Shown in pieces: positions 30,025-40,024 of a stretch of DNA of 64,000 bases. Origin of the DNA: Parvimonas sp. oral taxon 393 str. F0440 (GTDB taxonomy: Bacteria; Bacillota; Clostridia; Tissierellales; Peptoniphilaceae). Each line of letters opens with the position of its first letter. Position 1 is the first letter of the stretch. A program made the translations under genes and the position numbers. The notes beneath the pieces were generated by a model. It had not been told where the DNA came from. It was given only the letters and a program-made list of their open reading frames with translations, and did no database searches. The stretch spans positions 248,001 to 312,000 of the forward strand of contig AFUS01000004.1 in assembly GCA_000223315.2 (NCBI GenBank), written 5' to 3'.

Positions 30025-30603
30025 ATGGGTATGTATGAAAAAATATTTGAGGATTATGTAAAAAACAATAAAAACGAAGAAGATTTTAATATTATATGTA
30101 ATCAATTACATAATAAATCTGATAGAAATTTGATTGATAGAAAGAATTTTACTGGTCATTTTACATCATCGTGTTTTGTTGTTTCAAAAAAAACAAACAA
30201 AATTTTATTAGTTTATCATAATTTTCTAAAAAAATATTTACAACCTGGAGGACATATAGAACCTACAGATTTAAATCCTTTAGAGTCTTCAAAAAGAGAA
30301 CTTTTAGAAGAGACAGGTATAGAAATAGAAAAGTTGACATATTATAAAGTAGATTTGTTAAATGAGCTAGTACCACTTAATATTTCTGTTCATAAAATTC
30401 CTGAAAACATAATTAAAGAAGAGAAAAAACATTATCATTATGATTTGCAATATTTATTTTTCTGTGAAGAAGAATTAGATGTTAATATTGATTTAAGTGA
30501 AGTTAATAATTTTGAATGGGTTGATTGGAAGGAATTTAAAGAAATGTCAATTTATAGAAATATAGCTAAGAAAATAGAAAATGCTAAAAAGCTTTCTATG
30601 TAA
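30025..30603 (+). CDS. NUDIX hydrolase
   Basis: 192 residues from the ATG at 30025, which lies 9 bases after GGAGG (30011-30015); the ATG at 30019 is too close. The Nudix box reads GGHIEPTDLNPLESSKRELL followed by EETGIE, giving the REXXEE metal-binding core. This group often has a His-rich mid-segment (KKHYHYDLQYLF here). It hydrolyses a nucleoside-diphosphate-linked substrate, identity unknown. Confidence 0.88.
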   Translation: MGMYEKIFEDYVKNNKNEEDFNIICNQLHNKSDRNLIDRKNFTGHFTSSCFVVSKKTNKILLVYHNFLKKYLQPGGHIEPTDLNPLESSKRELLEETGIEIEKLTYYKVDLLNELVPLNISVHKIPENIIKEEKKHYHYDLQYLFFCEEELDVNIDLSEVNNFEWVDWKEFKEMSIYRNIAKKIENAKKLSM

Positions 30604-30685
30604 TATAGGTTCGGATTTTAAAAATATGTACTTATATTAGAATTACAGAGGATATTGAAGATAATATATTAATTTAATTACAATA

Positions 30686-30737
30686 AAAAGTACTGCATTC
30701 ATTACTTGTTTTCAAGTTTTTGAAGCAGTACTTTTTT
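30686..30737. terminator. Bidirectional terminator
   Basis: Outer stem AAAAGTACTGC/GCAGTACTTTT encloses a smaller ACTTG/CAAGT hairpin; T6 tail on the plus strand and A5 on the other side. The rest of 30604-30950 has no convincing gene except a 24-codon minus-strand remnant. Confidence 0.8.
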
Positions 30738-30776
30738 ATTGTGAAGGTTTAATAATTCAAATTAGATTTTGTCTTA

Positions 30777-30851
30777 CTATTTTTCTTTTTTTGGTATATA
30801 AAGCACAACAGGATAAGTTACAGCTAATGTTGAGAATATAACTGAAGTCAT
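30777..30851 (-). pseudogene. Short minus-strand ORF, possible tail of a lost membrane-protein gene
   Basis: Twenty-four codons, MTSVIFSTLAVTYPVVLYIPKKEK, a hydrophobic segment ending in a basic tail as at the C-terminus of a transporter. There is no ribosome binding site and no upstream coding continuation, but the bidirectional terminator at 30686-30737 would suit a gene ending here. Read as a possible remnant; weak evidence. Confidence 0.25.
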
Positions 30852-30950
30852 ATAAATAATGATAAAAATTTTTTGCTAAAATTATGAAAAAATCTCAATT
30901 TATGGTATACTATAATGTAATATTTATATTATAAAAAAGGAGTTTTAGAT

Positions 30951-32022
30951 ATGAAAAATTTATATTTATTATATGGGGGAAAGAGTACAGAACATGAAAT
31001 TTCTGTTTTAACTGCAAAGTCGGTTATAAATAATTTAGATAGAAAAAATATAAGATATTTCCTATTTATGTAGATAAATGTGGAAGATGGAATTACTTGG
31101 GAGAAAATAATAAGAATATTGAAAATGAAAATGAACTAGTTGTAGAAGGACATGGAAATGTTGCAGATTCTATTTCAAAATTTTTTTCAAATGACTTTGT
31201 AAATGAAAATGCTATTTTCTTCCCTGCGATGCATGGAACTTTCTCTGAAGATGGAACTATTCAAGGCTTTTTTGATATAATGGATCTTACTTATGTTGGA
31301 AATAATGTTTTATCTTCAGCGGTTTGTATGGATAAGGGAACTGCGAATGACGTCTTTGCAGGTAATGGGATTTTACAACCTGAATATTATTTAGTTACAA
31401 AGTACGAATTTGATAAGAATAAGGATTTACAAATTAAAAATATTATTGAAAAAATTGGAGAAGCTTCTTTTGTAAAGCCTTGTAATGCAGGTTCAAGTGT
31501 TGGAGTTACAAAGGTAACAAAAAAGAAGAAATTGAACCCGCTCTTGTTGAGGCTTTTAAATATGATAATAGAGTTTTAGTTGAAGAAGCTGTTGTTGGCG
31601 ATGAGCTTCAAGTTTTAGTTATGGGAAATAATATTTTGAAAGCTAGTTTACCCGGTGGTGTAAAAGTTACTAGAGAATTTTTTGACTATGAAGCAAAATA
31701 CTTTGACGAAACTACAGATCATATTATTCCTTGGGATTTAACTGATGAAGAAATTAAAGAAATTCAATCTGTAGCAAAAAGAGCCTATGCAGTTACAAAT
31801 TGTAAGGGTTTTGCTAGAGTTGATATTTTTGTAAGAGATAGTGATAGAAAAATGCTCGTAAATGAAATTAATACAATTCCGGGAATGACTGCTGTTTCTA
31901 TGGCTCCTGCAATGTATATGAAAACTTTCGGAAAGACTTATAGCGATTTTTTGGACGAGTTAATTGATCTTGCGGTTGAAAATAAAAAAGAAAAAGATTC
32001 TTTGACTACAAATAGGGGGTAA
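30951..32022 (+). CDS. ddl: D-alanine--D-alanine ligase (two frameshifts)
   Basis: ATP-grasp ligase making D-Ala-D-Ala for peptidoglycan. It starts MKNLYLLYGGKSTEHEISV. One A added at 31043-31048 gives ...DRKKYKIFPIYVDKCGRWNY, and one A added at 31519-31524 gives ...VTKKEEIEPALVEAFKYDNR, restoring about 357 residues. Motifs are GSSVGVTKV (ATP loop) and NEINTIPGMT (magnesium ligands). The gene is essential in almost all walled bacteria, so two true inactivating shifts are unlikely. murF follows after 2 bases. AAAAAGGAG at 30934-30942 precedes the ATG. Confidence 0.93.
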
Positions 32023-32024
32023 TT

Positions 32025-33395
32025 ATGTTAAAAGCAACTTTGGAAACTATCGCTAAAATAGTTGATGGTAACTTGATAACTACAAGTATGAAAGATAGAG
32101 TTGTAGAAGGAGTTTCTACAGATACTCGTGACATAGAAATAAATAATCTATTTATTCCTCTTGTTGGTGGAAGATTTGATGGACATAATTTTGCCTTTGA
32201 AGCTATAAAAAAAGGAGCGATCGCTACTTTATGGGATAAAAGGCATCCTACACCATATCTTGATGCAGGAGTAATTATTGTAGATGATACTCTACAAGCA
32301 TATCAAAAACTTGCAAGTAGTTATTTAAAGGCAACCGGAGCTAAAGTTATAGGTATAACCGGTTCTAATGGAAAGACTGGAACTAAAGATATTTTAGCAT
32401 CAATTTTAAGAGAGAATTTTAGAGTTCATAAGACTGCAAAAAATTTTAATAATGATATTGGACTTCCTAAGACAATTATGGAAATGAATTTGGATGATGA
32501 AGCTATTGTTCTAGAGATGGGAATGGATCGCTTTGGAGATATTAGAACACTTACAAATATTGCAAATCCTGATATTGCAGTTATTACAAATATTGGAGAT
32601 AGTCATTTGTTAGAGCTTGGAACTAAAGAAAATATAGCTAGGGTAAAGTTTGAAATTTTAGAAGGGTTAAAACCTGATGGAATTTTTATTTATAATAATG
32701 ATGATGAGATTTTAAGAGAAGTAATAAAAGAATATACTATTCCTCAAAGAGTTATTAAAATAGGTACAAGAGAAGATTCCGACGTAATTATAAGACCTAT
32801 TCGTTCGGATGAAGAGGGAAGCAGTTTTTCAATCGGAGAATATGCTTACAGTATTCCTTTTATTGGAAAACATCAAATTTATAATGTTTCAGTAGCAATT
32901 ACAATTGCAGGACTTTTAGGAATGAATTATGGTGACATTGTAAGAGGACTTTCAAATGTAAAACTTACAGGAATGAGAATGGAACTTATGCATTTGCCAA
33001 GTTTTGATGTTTTAAATGACTGTTATAAGTCCAATCCTCAAAGTCTAACGTCCTGTATAGAAACAGTTTATACTATGAAAGGTTACAAAAATAAAATTTT
33101 AATTCTTTCCGATATGCTTGAGCTTGGAGAAAATGAAAGAAAACTTCATTTTGCAGTAGGAGAAAAGATAGACAAAAATAAGATTGATTATGTTATTTGC
33201 ATTGGAGAGTTGGCTAAGGATATTTATAATGGAGCAAATAGAAATTTCAATGTAAATAATCTTTTCCACTTTGATACTAATGAGGAAGTTGTAAAGAAGG
33301 TTAAAGAAATCATTTCAGACGATACTTTAATTATGGTAAAGGGAAGTAGAGGAATGAAACTAGAGAATATAATTGAAATGTTAAAGGAGATTTAG
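32025..33395 (+). CDS. murF: UDP-MurNAc-tripeptide--D-alanyl-D-alanine ligase
   Basis: Adds the D-Ala-D-Ala made by Ddl to the muropeptide precursor. It is 456 residues. The P-loop is GITGSNGKTGTKD, near residue 112. Other Mur-ligase blocks are MGMDRFGDIRTL, DSHLLELGTKENIARVK and DCYKSNPQSL. Directly after ddl, as is common. Confidence 0.95.
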   Translation: MLKATLETIAKIVDGNLITTSMKDRVVEGVSTDTRDIEINNLFIPLVGGRFDGHNFAFEAIKKGAIATLWDKRHPTPYLDAGVIIVDDTLQAYQKLASSYLKATGAKVIGITGSNGKTGTKDILASILRENFRVHKTAKNFNNDIGLPKTIMEMNLDDEAIVLEMGMDRFGDIRTLTNIANPDIAVITNIGDSHLLELGTKENIARVKFEILEGLKPDGIFIYNNDDEILREVIKEYTIPQRVIKIGTREDSDVIIRPIRSDEEGSSFSIGEYAYSIPFIGKHQIYNVSVAITIAGLLGMNYGDIVRGLSNVKLTGMRMELMHLPSFDVLNDCYKSNPQSLTSCIETVYTMKGYKNKILILSDMLELGENERKLHFAVGEKIDKNKIDYVICIGELAKDIYNGANRNFNVNNLFHFDTNEEVVKKVKEIISDDTLIMVKGSRGMKLENIIEMLKEI

Positions 33396-33396
33396 T

Positions 33397-34524
33397 ATGA
33401 ATAAAGAAAGACTTTTAAATATATTTTTGGATTTGGTAAAGATTTATTCGCCGTCAAAAAACGAAATAAATGTTATGAAATATATAATAGAAAGATTAGA
33501 AAAACTTGGTGTTAAATATATTTTACATGACCATTCAGCTGAATATGGCGGAAACACCCCTGTAATTATTGCAAAACTTGAAAAAAATTGTGATGACGAA
33601 AAATTAAAAGCGATATCACTTTCTGCACATATGGATGTTGTTGAACCTTCAAAGGATTTGGATGTTTATGTTGAAGACGGACTTGTTAAAACAAGAACTG
33701 AAACAACTCTAGGAGGAGATGATAAGGGCGGAGTTGCAATAATTTTAGAAACTTTTGAAAATTTAGTTGAAAATAATTTGCCGCATAATGATGTATTTGC
33801 AGTTATAACTCCGTCAGAAGAAGTTGGACTTTTGGGTGCAAAATCAATTAAATGGGAAGAAATTCCGGCTGAATTTATGCCTGCAAAAGATATGCTTGTA
33901 CTTGATAATGGTGGAGGAGCGGATTTAGTAGCAGTTGAAGGGCCTTGTATGTATAAGATAAATGTTCATTATGAGGGAGCTTCTGCACATGCGGGAATTG
34001 AGCCTGAAAAGGGAAGAAGTGCAATCATAGCTATGAGTAATGCTATTGCAAAGATGAAAATAGGAAGATTAAATGACCATACTACTTCAAATATCGGAAG
34101 TATAATATCTGAATTTCCGACAAATGTAGTTCCTAAAGATTGTAAAATCAGAATGGAAGTTAGATGTTTAAATGAAGATGAAGCAAAAGAAAATGTTGAT
34201 AATTATGTAGATATTTTTGAAAAAACAGCAAAAGACTTTGAAGTAAAATGTAATATTGAAGTTAAATATGATTATCCACCTCTAAAACAAATTGACGGAA
34301 ATATTTTGTTAAATAGAGTTTTAGATGCATATAAAAAAGTTGGAGTTACAGCAAAACCTATTAAAATAGGTGGAGGTTGTGACGGAAATATTTATTTAAA
34401 AAATGGTTTCAATTCTGTGATTTTAGGAGTTGGAATGTATAAAATTCATACAATTGAAGAATATTTAGTTATTTCCGATATGGAAAAAACAGCTGAAGCT
34501 GTTTTAGAATTCATTACAAAATAG
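33397..34524 (+). CDS. M20-family peptidase, PepT-like
   Basis: 375 residues, cytoplasmic di-zinc aminopeptidase related to peptidase T (the shorter PepT-like branch). Metal and catalytic residues are in SAHMDVVEP, TLGGDDKGG, PSEEVGLLG (the general-base Glu pair) and near the end IHTIEEY. It begins one base after murF and precedes a second peptidase by 8 bases, so the cluster mixes wall synthesis and peptide use. Confidence 0.88.
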   Translation: MNKERLLNIFLDLVKIYSPSKNEINVMKYIIERLEKLGVKYILHDHSAEYGGNTPVIIAKLEKNCDDEKLKAISLSAHMDVVEPSKDLDVYVEDGLVKTRTETTLGGDDKGGVAIILETFENLVENNLPHNDVFAVITPSEEVGLLGAKSIKWEEIPAEFMPAKDMLVLDNGGGADLVAVEGPCMYKINVHYEGASAHAGIEPEKGRSAIIAMSNAIAKMKIGRLNDHTTSNIGSIISEFPTNVVPKDCKIRMEVRCLNEDEAKENVDNYVDIFEKTAKDFEVKCNIEVKYDYPPLKQIDGNILLNRVLDAYKKVGVTAKPIKIGGGCDGNIYLKNGFNSVILGVGMYKIHTIEEYLVISDMEKTAEAVLEFITK

Positions 34525-34532
34525 GAGGCAAT

Positions 34533-37438
34533 ATGTATAAAGGATATAAATTAATTCAAGAAAAATATATAAAGGATGTAAATTCTGATTGTGTTTTACT
34601 TGAACACGAAAAAACAGGTGCTAGAGTTTTTTTGATGAAAAATAATGATGACAATAAAACTTTTGGTATTGGATTTAAAACTATTCCTACAGATAATACG
34701 GGAATTTGCCATATAATTGAGCATTGCGTACTTTCAGGTTCAAGAAAATTTCAAACTAAAGAACCTTTTATGGATATGGTTAAAATTAGTACAGCAACAT
34801 TTTTAAATGCTATGACTTTTCCTGATAAAACAGTTTATCCGGTTTCAAGTAGAAATGAAAAAGACTTTAAAAACTTAATGGATGTATATATGGATGCTGT
34901 TTTTATCCTGCGATGAAATCTGATAGAAGAATTTTTATGCAAGAAGGTTGGCATTATGAACTTGAAAACGAAAAAGACGAGCTTAATATCAAAGGTGTAG
35001 TTTATAACGAAATGAAGGGGGCTTATTCAGTTCCCGAAACAACTCTTTATTATAGAGTAAATAATGCTCTTTGCCCTGATACTGTTTATGCCAAAGAATC
35101 GGGTGGGGAACCTTATGAAATTCCAAAATTGACTTATGAGGATTTTTGTGAATTTCATTCAAAATACTATCATCCTTCAAACTCATATATTTATTTATAT
35201 GGGGATTGTGATATGGAAGAAAGACTTGAATTTTTGGATAGAGAATATCTTTCAAAATTTGAAAAGGAAGAACTTGACAATTTTGAAGGAAATCAAAAAC
35301 CTTTTGATAAGCCTAAAAATGTCTTTGATGAATATTCAGTTTCTAAAGATGAAGATACTAAAAATAAAACATTTTTAGCCTATGTTTCATGTTTTGGAGA
35401 AAGTGATGGATTAAAAGATGGAATTATCTCAAAGTTATTAAATGACCTATTAGTTGAAATGCAAGGTGCTTATTTAAAAGAGGCAATTCTTAAAGAAAAT
35501 ATCTGCGAAGATGTTGCACCTATTGCTATGGAATCTACAAAATTTTCAAGTTTTGGAGTATTTATTGTAAATTCTGAAAGAGAAAATTTAGATAAATTCA
35601 AAGAAATTGTTGAAAATACTTTAAGAGACATAGTAAAAAATGGAATTGAAAAAGATAAGTTAATGGCTGTTTTAAATAGGACAGAATTTACTGTAAGAGA
35701 ACTTTTAAATTCTACAACTGCCGGAATTGAATGTATGATGCATATTTGCGATAATTGGTTATATGGTAAAAATCCTATGGATTCACTTTCTTTTGACGAA
35801 GCATTATCAGAAATTAGAGAAGAAATTTTAAATAATAGATTGTTGGAAAGAATCATTGAAGAAAAGATTTTAAATAACAATCACAAGGCGTTTATCATTC
35901 TTTCACCAAGTGCAGGACTTAATGACAAAAAAGATTTAGCTCAAAAAGAATGGCTAAAGAGATATAAGGAGTGTTTAAATAAAATTCAAGTTGAAAAAAT
36001 AATTGAAAACACAAAGAATTTAATTGAATACCAACAAACAGAAAGCACTGATGAACAAAAAGCTACAATTCCGAAGTTGAAAATTGAAGATATAGATAAA
36101 GAAACTTTAAAAATTCCAAATGATATAGATAAAGTTGAAGATATAACAGTTTTAAAACATAATATTTTCACTTCAGGCATTAATTATGTAGATATTTGTT
36201 TTGATTTAAAGCATATTTCAAAGGATGAAATAGTATATCTATCATTAATCGAAAATTTATTAAAATCTTTGGATAAAAAGTCAATGACTTACAAAGACTT
36301 TTCAGTTGAAACATTTTTACGTTGTGGAGGAATTTCAACTACAATTGCAACATTGACAAATTCAAAGAATAGAGAAAAATTTGTTCCTAAATTTATTGTT
36401 AGTGTAAAATTCTTCACTGAAAAACTTAAAGAAACTGTCGAACTTTTAAAAATCTTATTAAAAGAAACAATTTTTACAGATAAGAATAGAATAAAAGAAG
36501 AAGTTTTAGCTATAAAAGGCGAATTAGAACAAGATGTTCTAGGCGCAGGACATTTATATGGAATAAATAGAGCAAAATCATATTTTTCAAATAAAGCATA
36601 TTATGATGAAAAAGTCAAAGGAATTGATTATTTGAAGTTTATTCAAGATTTAGCTGAAAATTTTGATGAAAAAATTGATAATGTAATTGAAAAAATGGAA
36701 TTTGTTTACAATAGAATGTTTAAGTTAAATGAATCAATTGTAAATATAACAACAACAGAGGAAAATTTCGAAAGTATAGAAAAAGAATTTGTCGGACTTG
36801 TAAAAGAGTTTCCTAAAATAGAAGATTCTTCTTATGATTTTACATTTGAAAAAGAAAATTTAAAAGAAGGAATTGCGACTTCTTCTGATGTAAATTATGT
36901 TACTTTTGCAGGAGATATGAAAAAGTATGGTGTTGAGTTTTCAGGAAGTTTTGCATTACTTTCTAAAATTTTGAGTACGACTCATATGCATAATAATATC
37001 AGGGCAATTGGTGGAGCTTATGGTGCCGGTTTTAGTATAACTAAAGATAGTGAAATAATTATGTTTAGTTATAGGGATCCTAATTTAAAATCTACAAAAG
37101 AAATATTTTTAACTGTTGGAAAATATGTATCAGATATGGAAATAAATGATGAAGATTTAGAAAGTTTTAAAATTTCATTAGTGAAAGATTTTAATCCATT
37201 ACTTACACCAAAACATAAAGGTTATACTTCTATGATTATGTATATTACTGGGTCAGATGAAAAAGAATTAGAAATCTATCTAGAGGAGCTTTTAAATGCA
37301 AAATTAGAAGATTTAAAAGGACTTTCAGAAGTAATAGGCAAAGTATTAACTCAAGATACTTTTGTAGTTGTAGGAAATACAAATAGAATAAAAGAAAATT
37401 CTGAAGAATTTAAGAATATTGTTATTTTGAAAAAATAA
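34533..37438 (+). CDS. M16C-family metallopeptidase, presequence-protease-like (frameshifted)
   Basis: About 968 residues once one T is added to the run at 34900-34904 (...DAVFYPAMKSDRRIFMQEGW). The inverted zinc motif HxxEH is in GICHIIEHCVLSGSRKF near residue 66, and NEMKGAYSVPE holds the distal Glu. Size and motif match the PreP/Cym1/insulinase M16C group, clam-shell peptidases that degrade peptides. No signal peptide is visible, so it is probably cytoplasmic. Confidence 0.88.
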
Positions 37439-37471
37439 TTCTGTGATTATTACTTTTTTAGAAAATAAATT

Positions 37472-37500
37472 TAGGTTAAGTTAATTCTTAACCTATTTTA
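37472..37500 (+). terminator. Terminator after the M16C peptidase gene
   Basis: Nine-bp stem TAGGTTAAG/CTTAACCTA with loop TTAATT, then TTTTATT. The rest of the gap up to 37732 shows nothing further I can support. Confidence 0.7.
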
Positions 37501-37732
37501 TTGTGATTTTTAAGTGATTTGTTTTTTATATTACCGCCTTTTTAAGTATATAATATTCCAATATGCAAAAGAGATGAGTTCTTCTTAGACTTGTCTTTTT
37601 TGCTTATAATAGGTTTTTCTTATGAATAATGATTATTTAATAAGAAAAAAGAATTTAACATTTTAAAGTAAATGATATATAATCTATTTGTAAGCATTTT
37701 GATTTACTTTTATAACTAAAAAAGGAGATAAA

Positions 37733-38902
37733 ATGAAAAAAGAAAATTATAATATTAAACTTCCAAGTAATTTTGAGGATTTTAATGAAACGAGAAAAAA
37801 TGGCTTTTTAAAAATGAAAGAATTAAAGGAATCCGGGAAAAAAGTTGCAGGTATTTTTTGTACATACACTCCTCAAGAAGTGATTTATGCTGCTGGACTT
37901 GTTCCTGTAAGTTTATGTGCCACAACTGAAGATTCTATAAAATATGCTGAAAGAGATTTACCCAAAAATCTTTGCCCACTTATAAAATCAAGTTATGGTT
38001 TTGCTGTAAGTGATACTTGTCCATATTTCTATTTTTCAGATATTGTAATTGGGGAAACAACTTGTGACGGAAAGAAAAAGATGTATGAGATTATGGGAGA
38101 TTTTAAAGATGTTCATGTTATGCAATTGCCACAAAACAATCAGGATGGATTATCTTTAAAACTTTGGACTAATGAAATTTATAAATTAAAAAGAAAGTTG
38201 GAAGAAACTTTTGATGTTAAAATAACTGATGAGAAATTATGGGAAGCAATAAAAACGGGAAATCAGGAAAGGAAAAATTTAAGAAATTTTTTTGAACTGG
38301 GAAAACTAAATCCATCACCTTTAAGTGGAGTAACAATGAGCGGAACTCAAGATGCTTTTGGTTTTAATTTTAATAGGGAAGAAAAAAATCAAAGTATCAT
38401 CGAAAAGACTAAAGAAGTTTATGAGATGTGGGAAAAAGAGCTTAAGGGTAAAAAAAGTGACAGACCAAGGATTTTAATTACTGGTTGTCCTGTGGGTGGA
38501 ATTCGTGAAAAAATATTGACTAAAATAGAGGAAGCCGGAGCAGATATTGTAGTTTATGAAAACTGTTCAGGAGTTCGAGAAAAACTTGAACTTATTGATG
38601 AAACATTAGATAATCCAATTGATGCAATCGCTCAAAAGTATTTAAATCTAAGTTGTTCAGTTATGTCACCTAATGAAAAAAGATTTAAAGATTTGAATAT
38701 GTTAATAGATGAATATCAAGTTGATGCAGTTATTGAAATTGTACTTCAAGCTTGTCACACCTTTGCTGTAGAATCTACAAAAGTTAAAAAGTTTGTAACG
38801 GAGAAAAAAGGCAAACCATATATGTATATAGAATCTGATTATTCTATGACGGATGTAGGACAGGTTTCCACTAGAATTGAAGCGTTTTTGGAGATGATAT
38901 AA
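37733..38902 (+). CDS. Double-cubane-cluster / 2-hydroxyacyl-CoA dehydratase D-component family protein
   Basis: 389 residues of the HgdB/FldC family, in a single-subunit arrangement like E. coli YjiM and the double-cubane cluster protein of Carboxydothermus. Cysteines suited to cluster binding are in GIFCTY, LPKNLCPLIKS, SDTCPYFYF, TTCDGKKKMYE, GCPVGG, YENCSG and LQACHTF. The family does difficult two-electron reductions with ATP-driven electrons from an activator. The activator gene overlaps its end by one base. No second dehydratase subunit or CoA-transferase is adjacent, so amino-acid fermentation is not implied. Confidence 0.82.
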   Translation: MKKENYNIKLPSNFEDFNETRKNGFLKMKELKESGKKVAGIFCTYTPQEVIYAAGLVPVSLCATTEDSIKYAERDLPKNLCPLIKSSYGFAVSDTCPYFYFSDIVIGETTCDGKKKMYEIMGDFKDVHVMQLPQNNQDGLSLKLWTNEIYKLKRKLEETFDVKITDEKLWEAIKTGNQERKNLRNFFELGKLNPSPLSGVTMSGTQDAFGFNFNREEKNQSIIEKTKEVYEMWEKELKGKKSDRPRILITGCPVGGIREKILTKIEEAGADIVVYENCSGVREKLELIDETLDNPIDAIAQKYLNLSCSVMSPNEKRFKDLNMLIDEYQVDAVIEIVLQACHTFAVESTKVKKFVTEKKGKPYMYIESDYSMTDVGQVSTRIEAFLEMI

Positions 38903-39657
38903 TGAATATAGGAATAGATATAGGCTCAACAGCCTCAAAAGTAGTCGTATATGATAAGGATAAAGATGAAATACTTTATAAAATATTGATGCCTTCGGGT
39001 TGGAATAGTAAAGAAACTTCTGGAGAAATTTACAAAAACTTAGTTGAAAATGGATTTGATGTAGATAATTCATATGTAGTAGCAACAGGATATGGAAGGG
39101 TTTCTGTTCCTTATGCTGATAGGGTTGTTACTGAAATTACAACTCACTCAAAGGGCGCTATGTATCTATTAAAAAGAGATTGTGATGTTATAGATATTGG
39201 CGGGCAAGATACAAAAATTATAAATATTTCAAACGGTATGGTAAGTGATTTTATAATGAATGATAAATGTTCAGCCGGAACGGGAAAATTCTTGGAAGTT
39301 ATGAGTAACAGACTTGGAGTTACTTTAGATGAAATGTTTGAATTATCTAAAATCGGAACTCCAATACCAATAAGCTCAACTTGTACAGTTTTTGCTGAAT
39401 CTGAAATTATTTCTCTTATGGGACAGGGAAGAGCAAAAGAAGATATTGCAAGTGGAGTTGTTCATTCAATAGCGAATAAAGTTGTAGGACAAACTAGAAA
39501 ATTTAGAAATGAAGCCGATTTATACTTTTTGACAGGAGGTTTTTCTAACAACCCATATATGGTTGAGCTTTTAGAAAAACTTTTAGGGAAAAAAGTAGAA
39601 ACTCATGAGTTAGGAAGATTTGCAGGTGCTTTAGGCGCTGCGCTTATGGGAAAGTAA
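38902..39657 (+). CDS. ATP-dependent activator of the upstream dehydratase-like protein (BadF/HgdC/YjiL family)
   Basis: 251 residues. ASKHA-type ATPase: phosphate-1 loop GIDIGSTASKVV, VIDIGGQDTK, and the bridging-cluster cysteine region NDKCSAGTGKFLE with a second Cys in SSTCTVFAESE. The homodimer holds one [4Fe-4S] cluster between subunits and injects electrons into its partner. Start and stop overlap the partner gene (ATAATG), so translation is coupled. Confidence 0.9.
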   Translation: MNIGIDIGSTASKVVVYDKDKDEILYKILMPSGWNSKETSGEIYKNLVENGFDVDNSYVVATGYGRVSVPYADRVVTEITTHSKGAMYLLKRDCDVIDIGGQDTKIINISNGMVSDFIMNDKCSAGTGKFLEVMSNRLGVTLDEMFELSKIGTPIPISSTCTVFAESEIISLMGQGRAKEDIASGVVHSIANKVVGQTRKFRNEADLYFLTGGFSNNPYMVELLEKLLGKKVETHELGRFAGALGAALMGK

Positions 39658-39672
39658 ATAGATTATAAAAAG

Positions 39673-39698
39673 TTCTGTTTTTAACAGAATTTTTTTTT
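39673..39698 (+). terminator. Terminator of the activator gene
   Basis: Seven-bp stem TTCTGTT/AACAGAA with a 3-nt loop and T9 tail. Confidence 0.8.
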
Positions 39699-39713
39699 GA
39701 AAAAATAATTTAT

Positions 39714-39742
39714 AAAAAAAAGAAAGCTATAAGCTTTCTTTT
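39714..39742 (-). terminator. Minus-strand terminator of the candidate small RNA
   Basis: Stem AAAAGAAAGCT/AGCTTTCTTTT (11 bp, 3-nt loop) followed on the minus strand by TTTTATA. Confidence 0.8.
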
Positions 39743-39871
39743 AAGTGTTACGGTGATTTGGGGGTACACCGTAATTTGGAGAGAGTAACTCATTAAAATT
39801 CAATGAGTAATATAGGTTATGTTATTCTTTAAAGTAAAACATTTTTAGGTCTAAGCACTAAAATTTTACCT
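39714..39871 (-). ncRNA. Candidate small RNA on the minus strand (~158 nt)
   Basis: Complete transcription unit without an ORF: promoter at 39878-39906, several stem-loops, and a terminator at 39714-39742. Stem-loops are ACTCATT/AATGAGT (39787-39807), TTACGGTG/CACCGTAA (39748-39774, loop TACCCCCAAAT on the minus strand) and the terminator stem of 11 bp. A single-stranded CTCTCTCC (39776-39783, minus strand) and the CCCCC loop could pair with purine-rich ribosome binding sites. It does not match 6S, SRP, tmRNA or RNase P patterns that I know. The start is estimated 7 nt from the -10. Confidence 0.65.
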
Positions 39872-39877
39872 AATCAA

Positions 39878-39906
39878 AGTATAACACTTCTAACTAAAAA
39901 AGTCAA
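39878..39906 (-). promoter_or_regulatory. Minus-strand sigma-A promoter of the candidate small RNA
   Basis: On the minus strand TTGACT (39906-39901), exactly 17 bp, TATACT (39883-39878). No minus-strand gene lies downstream before the convergent activator gene. Confidence 0.75.
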
Positions 39907-40024
39907 TACTTTTTTCTATTTATTATAAATAAATTTTTTAAGTATAATAAGTAAATTTTGTCTTTTAACTAAAATTATGGTAAAATAACTTAAAGTATAT
40001 AAAGTGGATGATAAAGGAGATTTT

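Noticed and set aside
31043-31524. Programmed ribosomal frameshifting to explain the split genes
   Set aside because: So many unrelated genes are affected, sites lack a slippery heptamer with a downstream pseudoknot, and the same one-base gain at homopolymers fits read error better.
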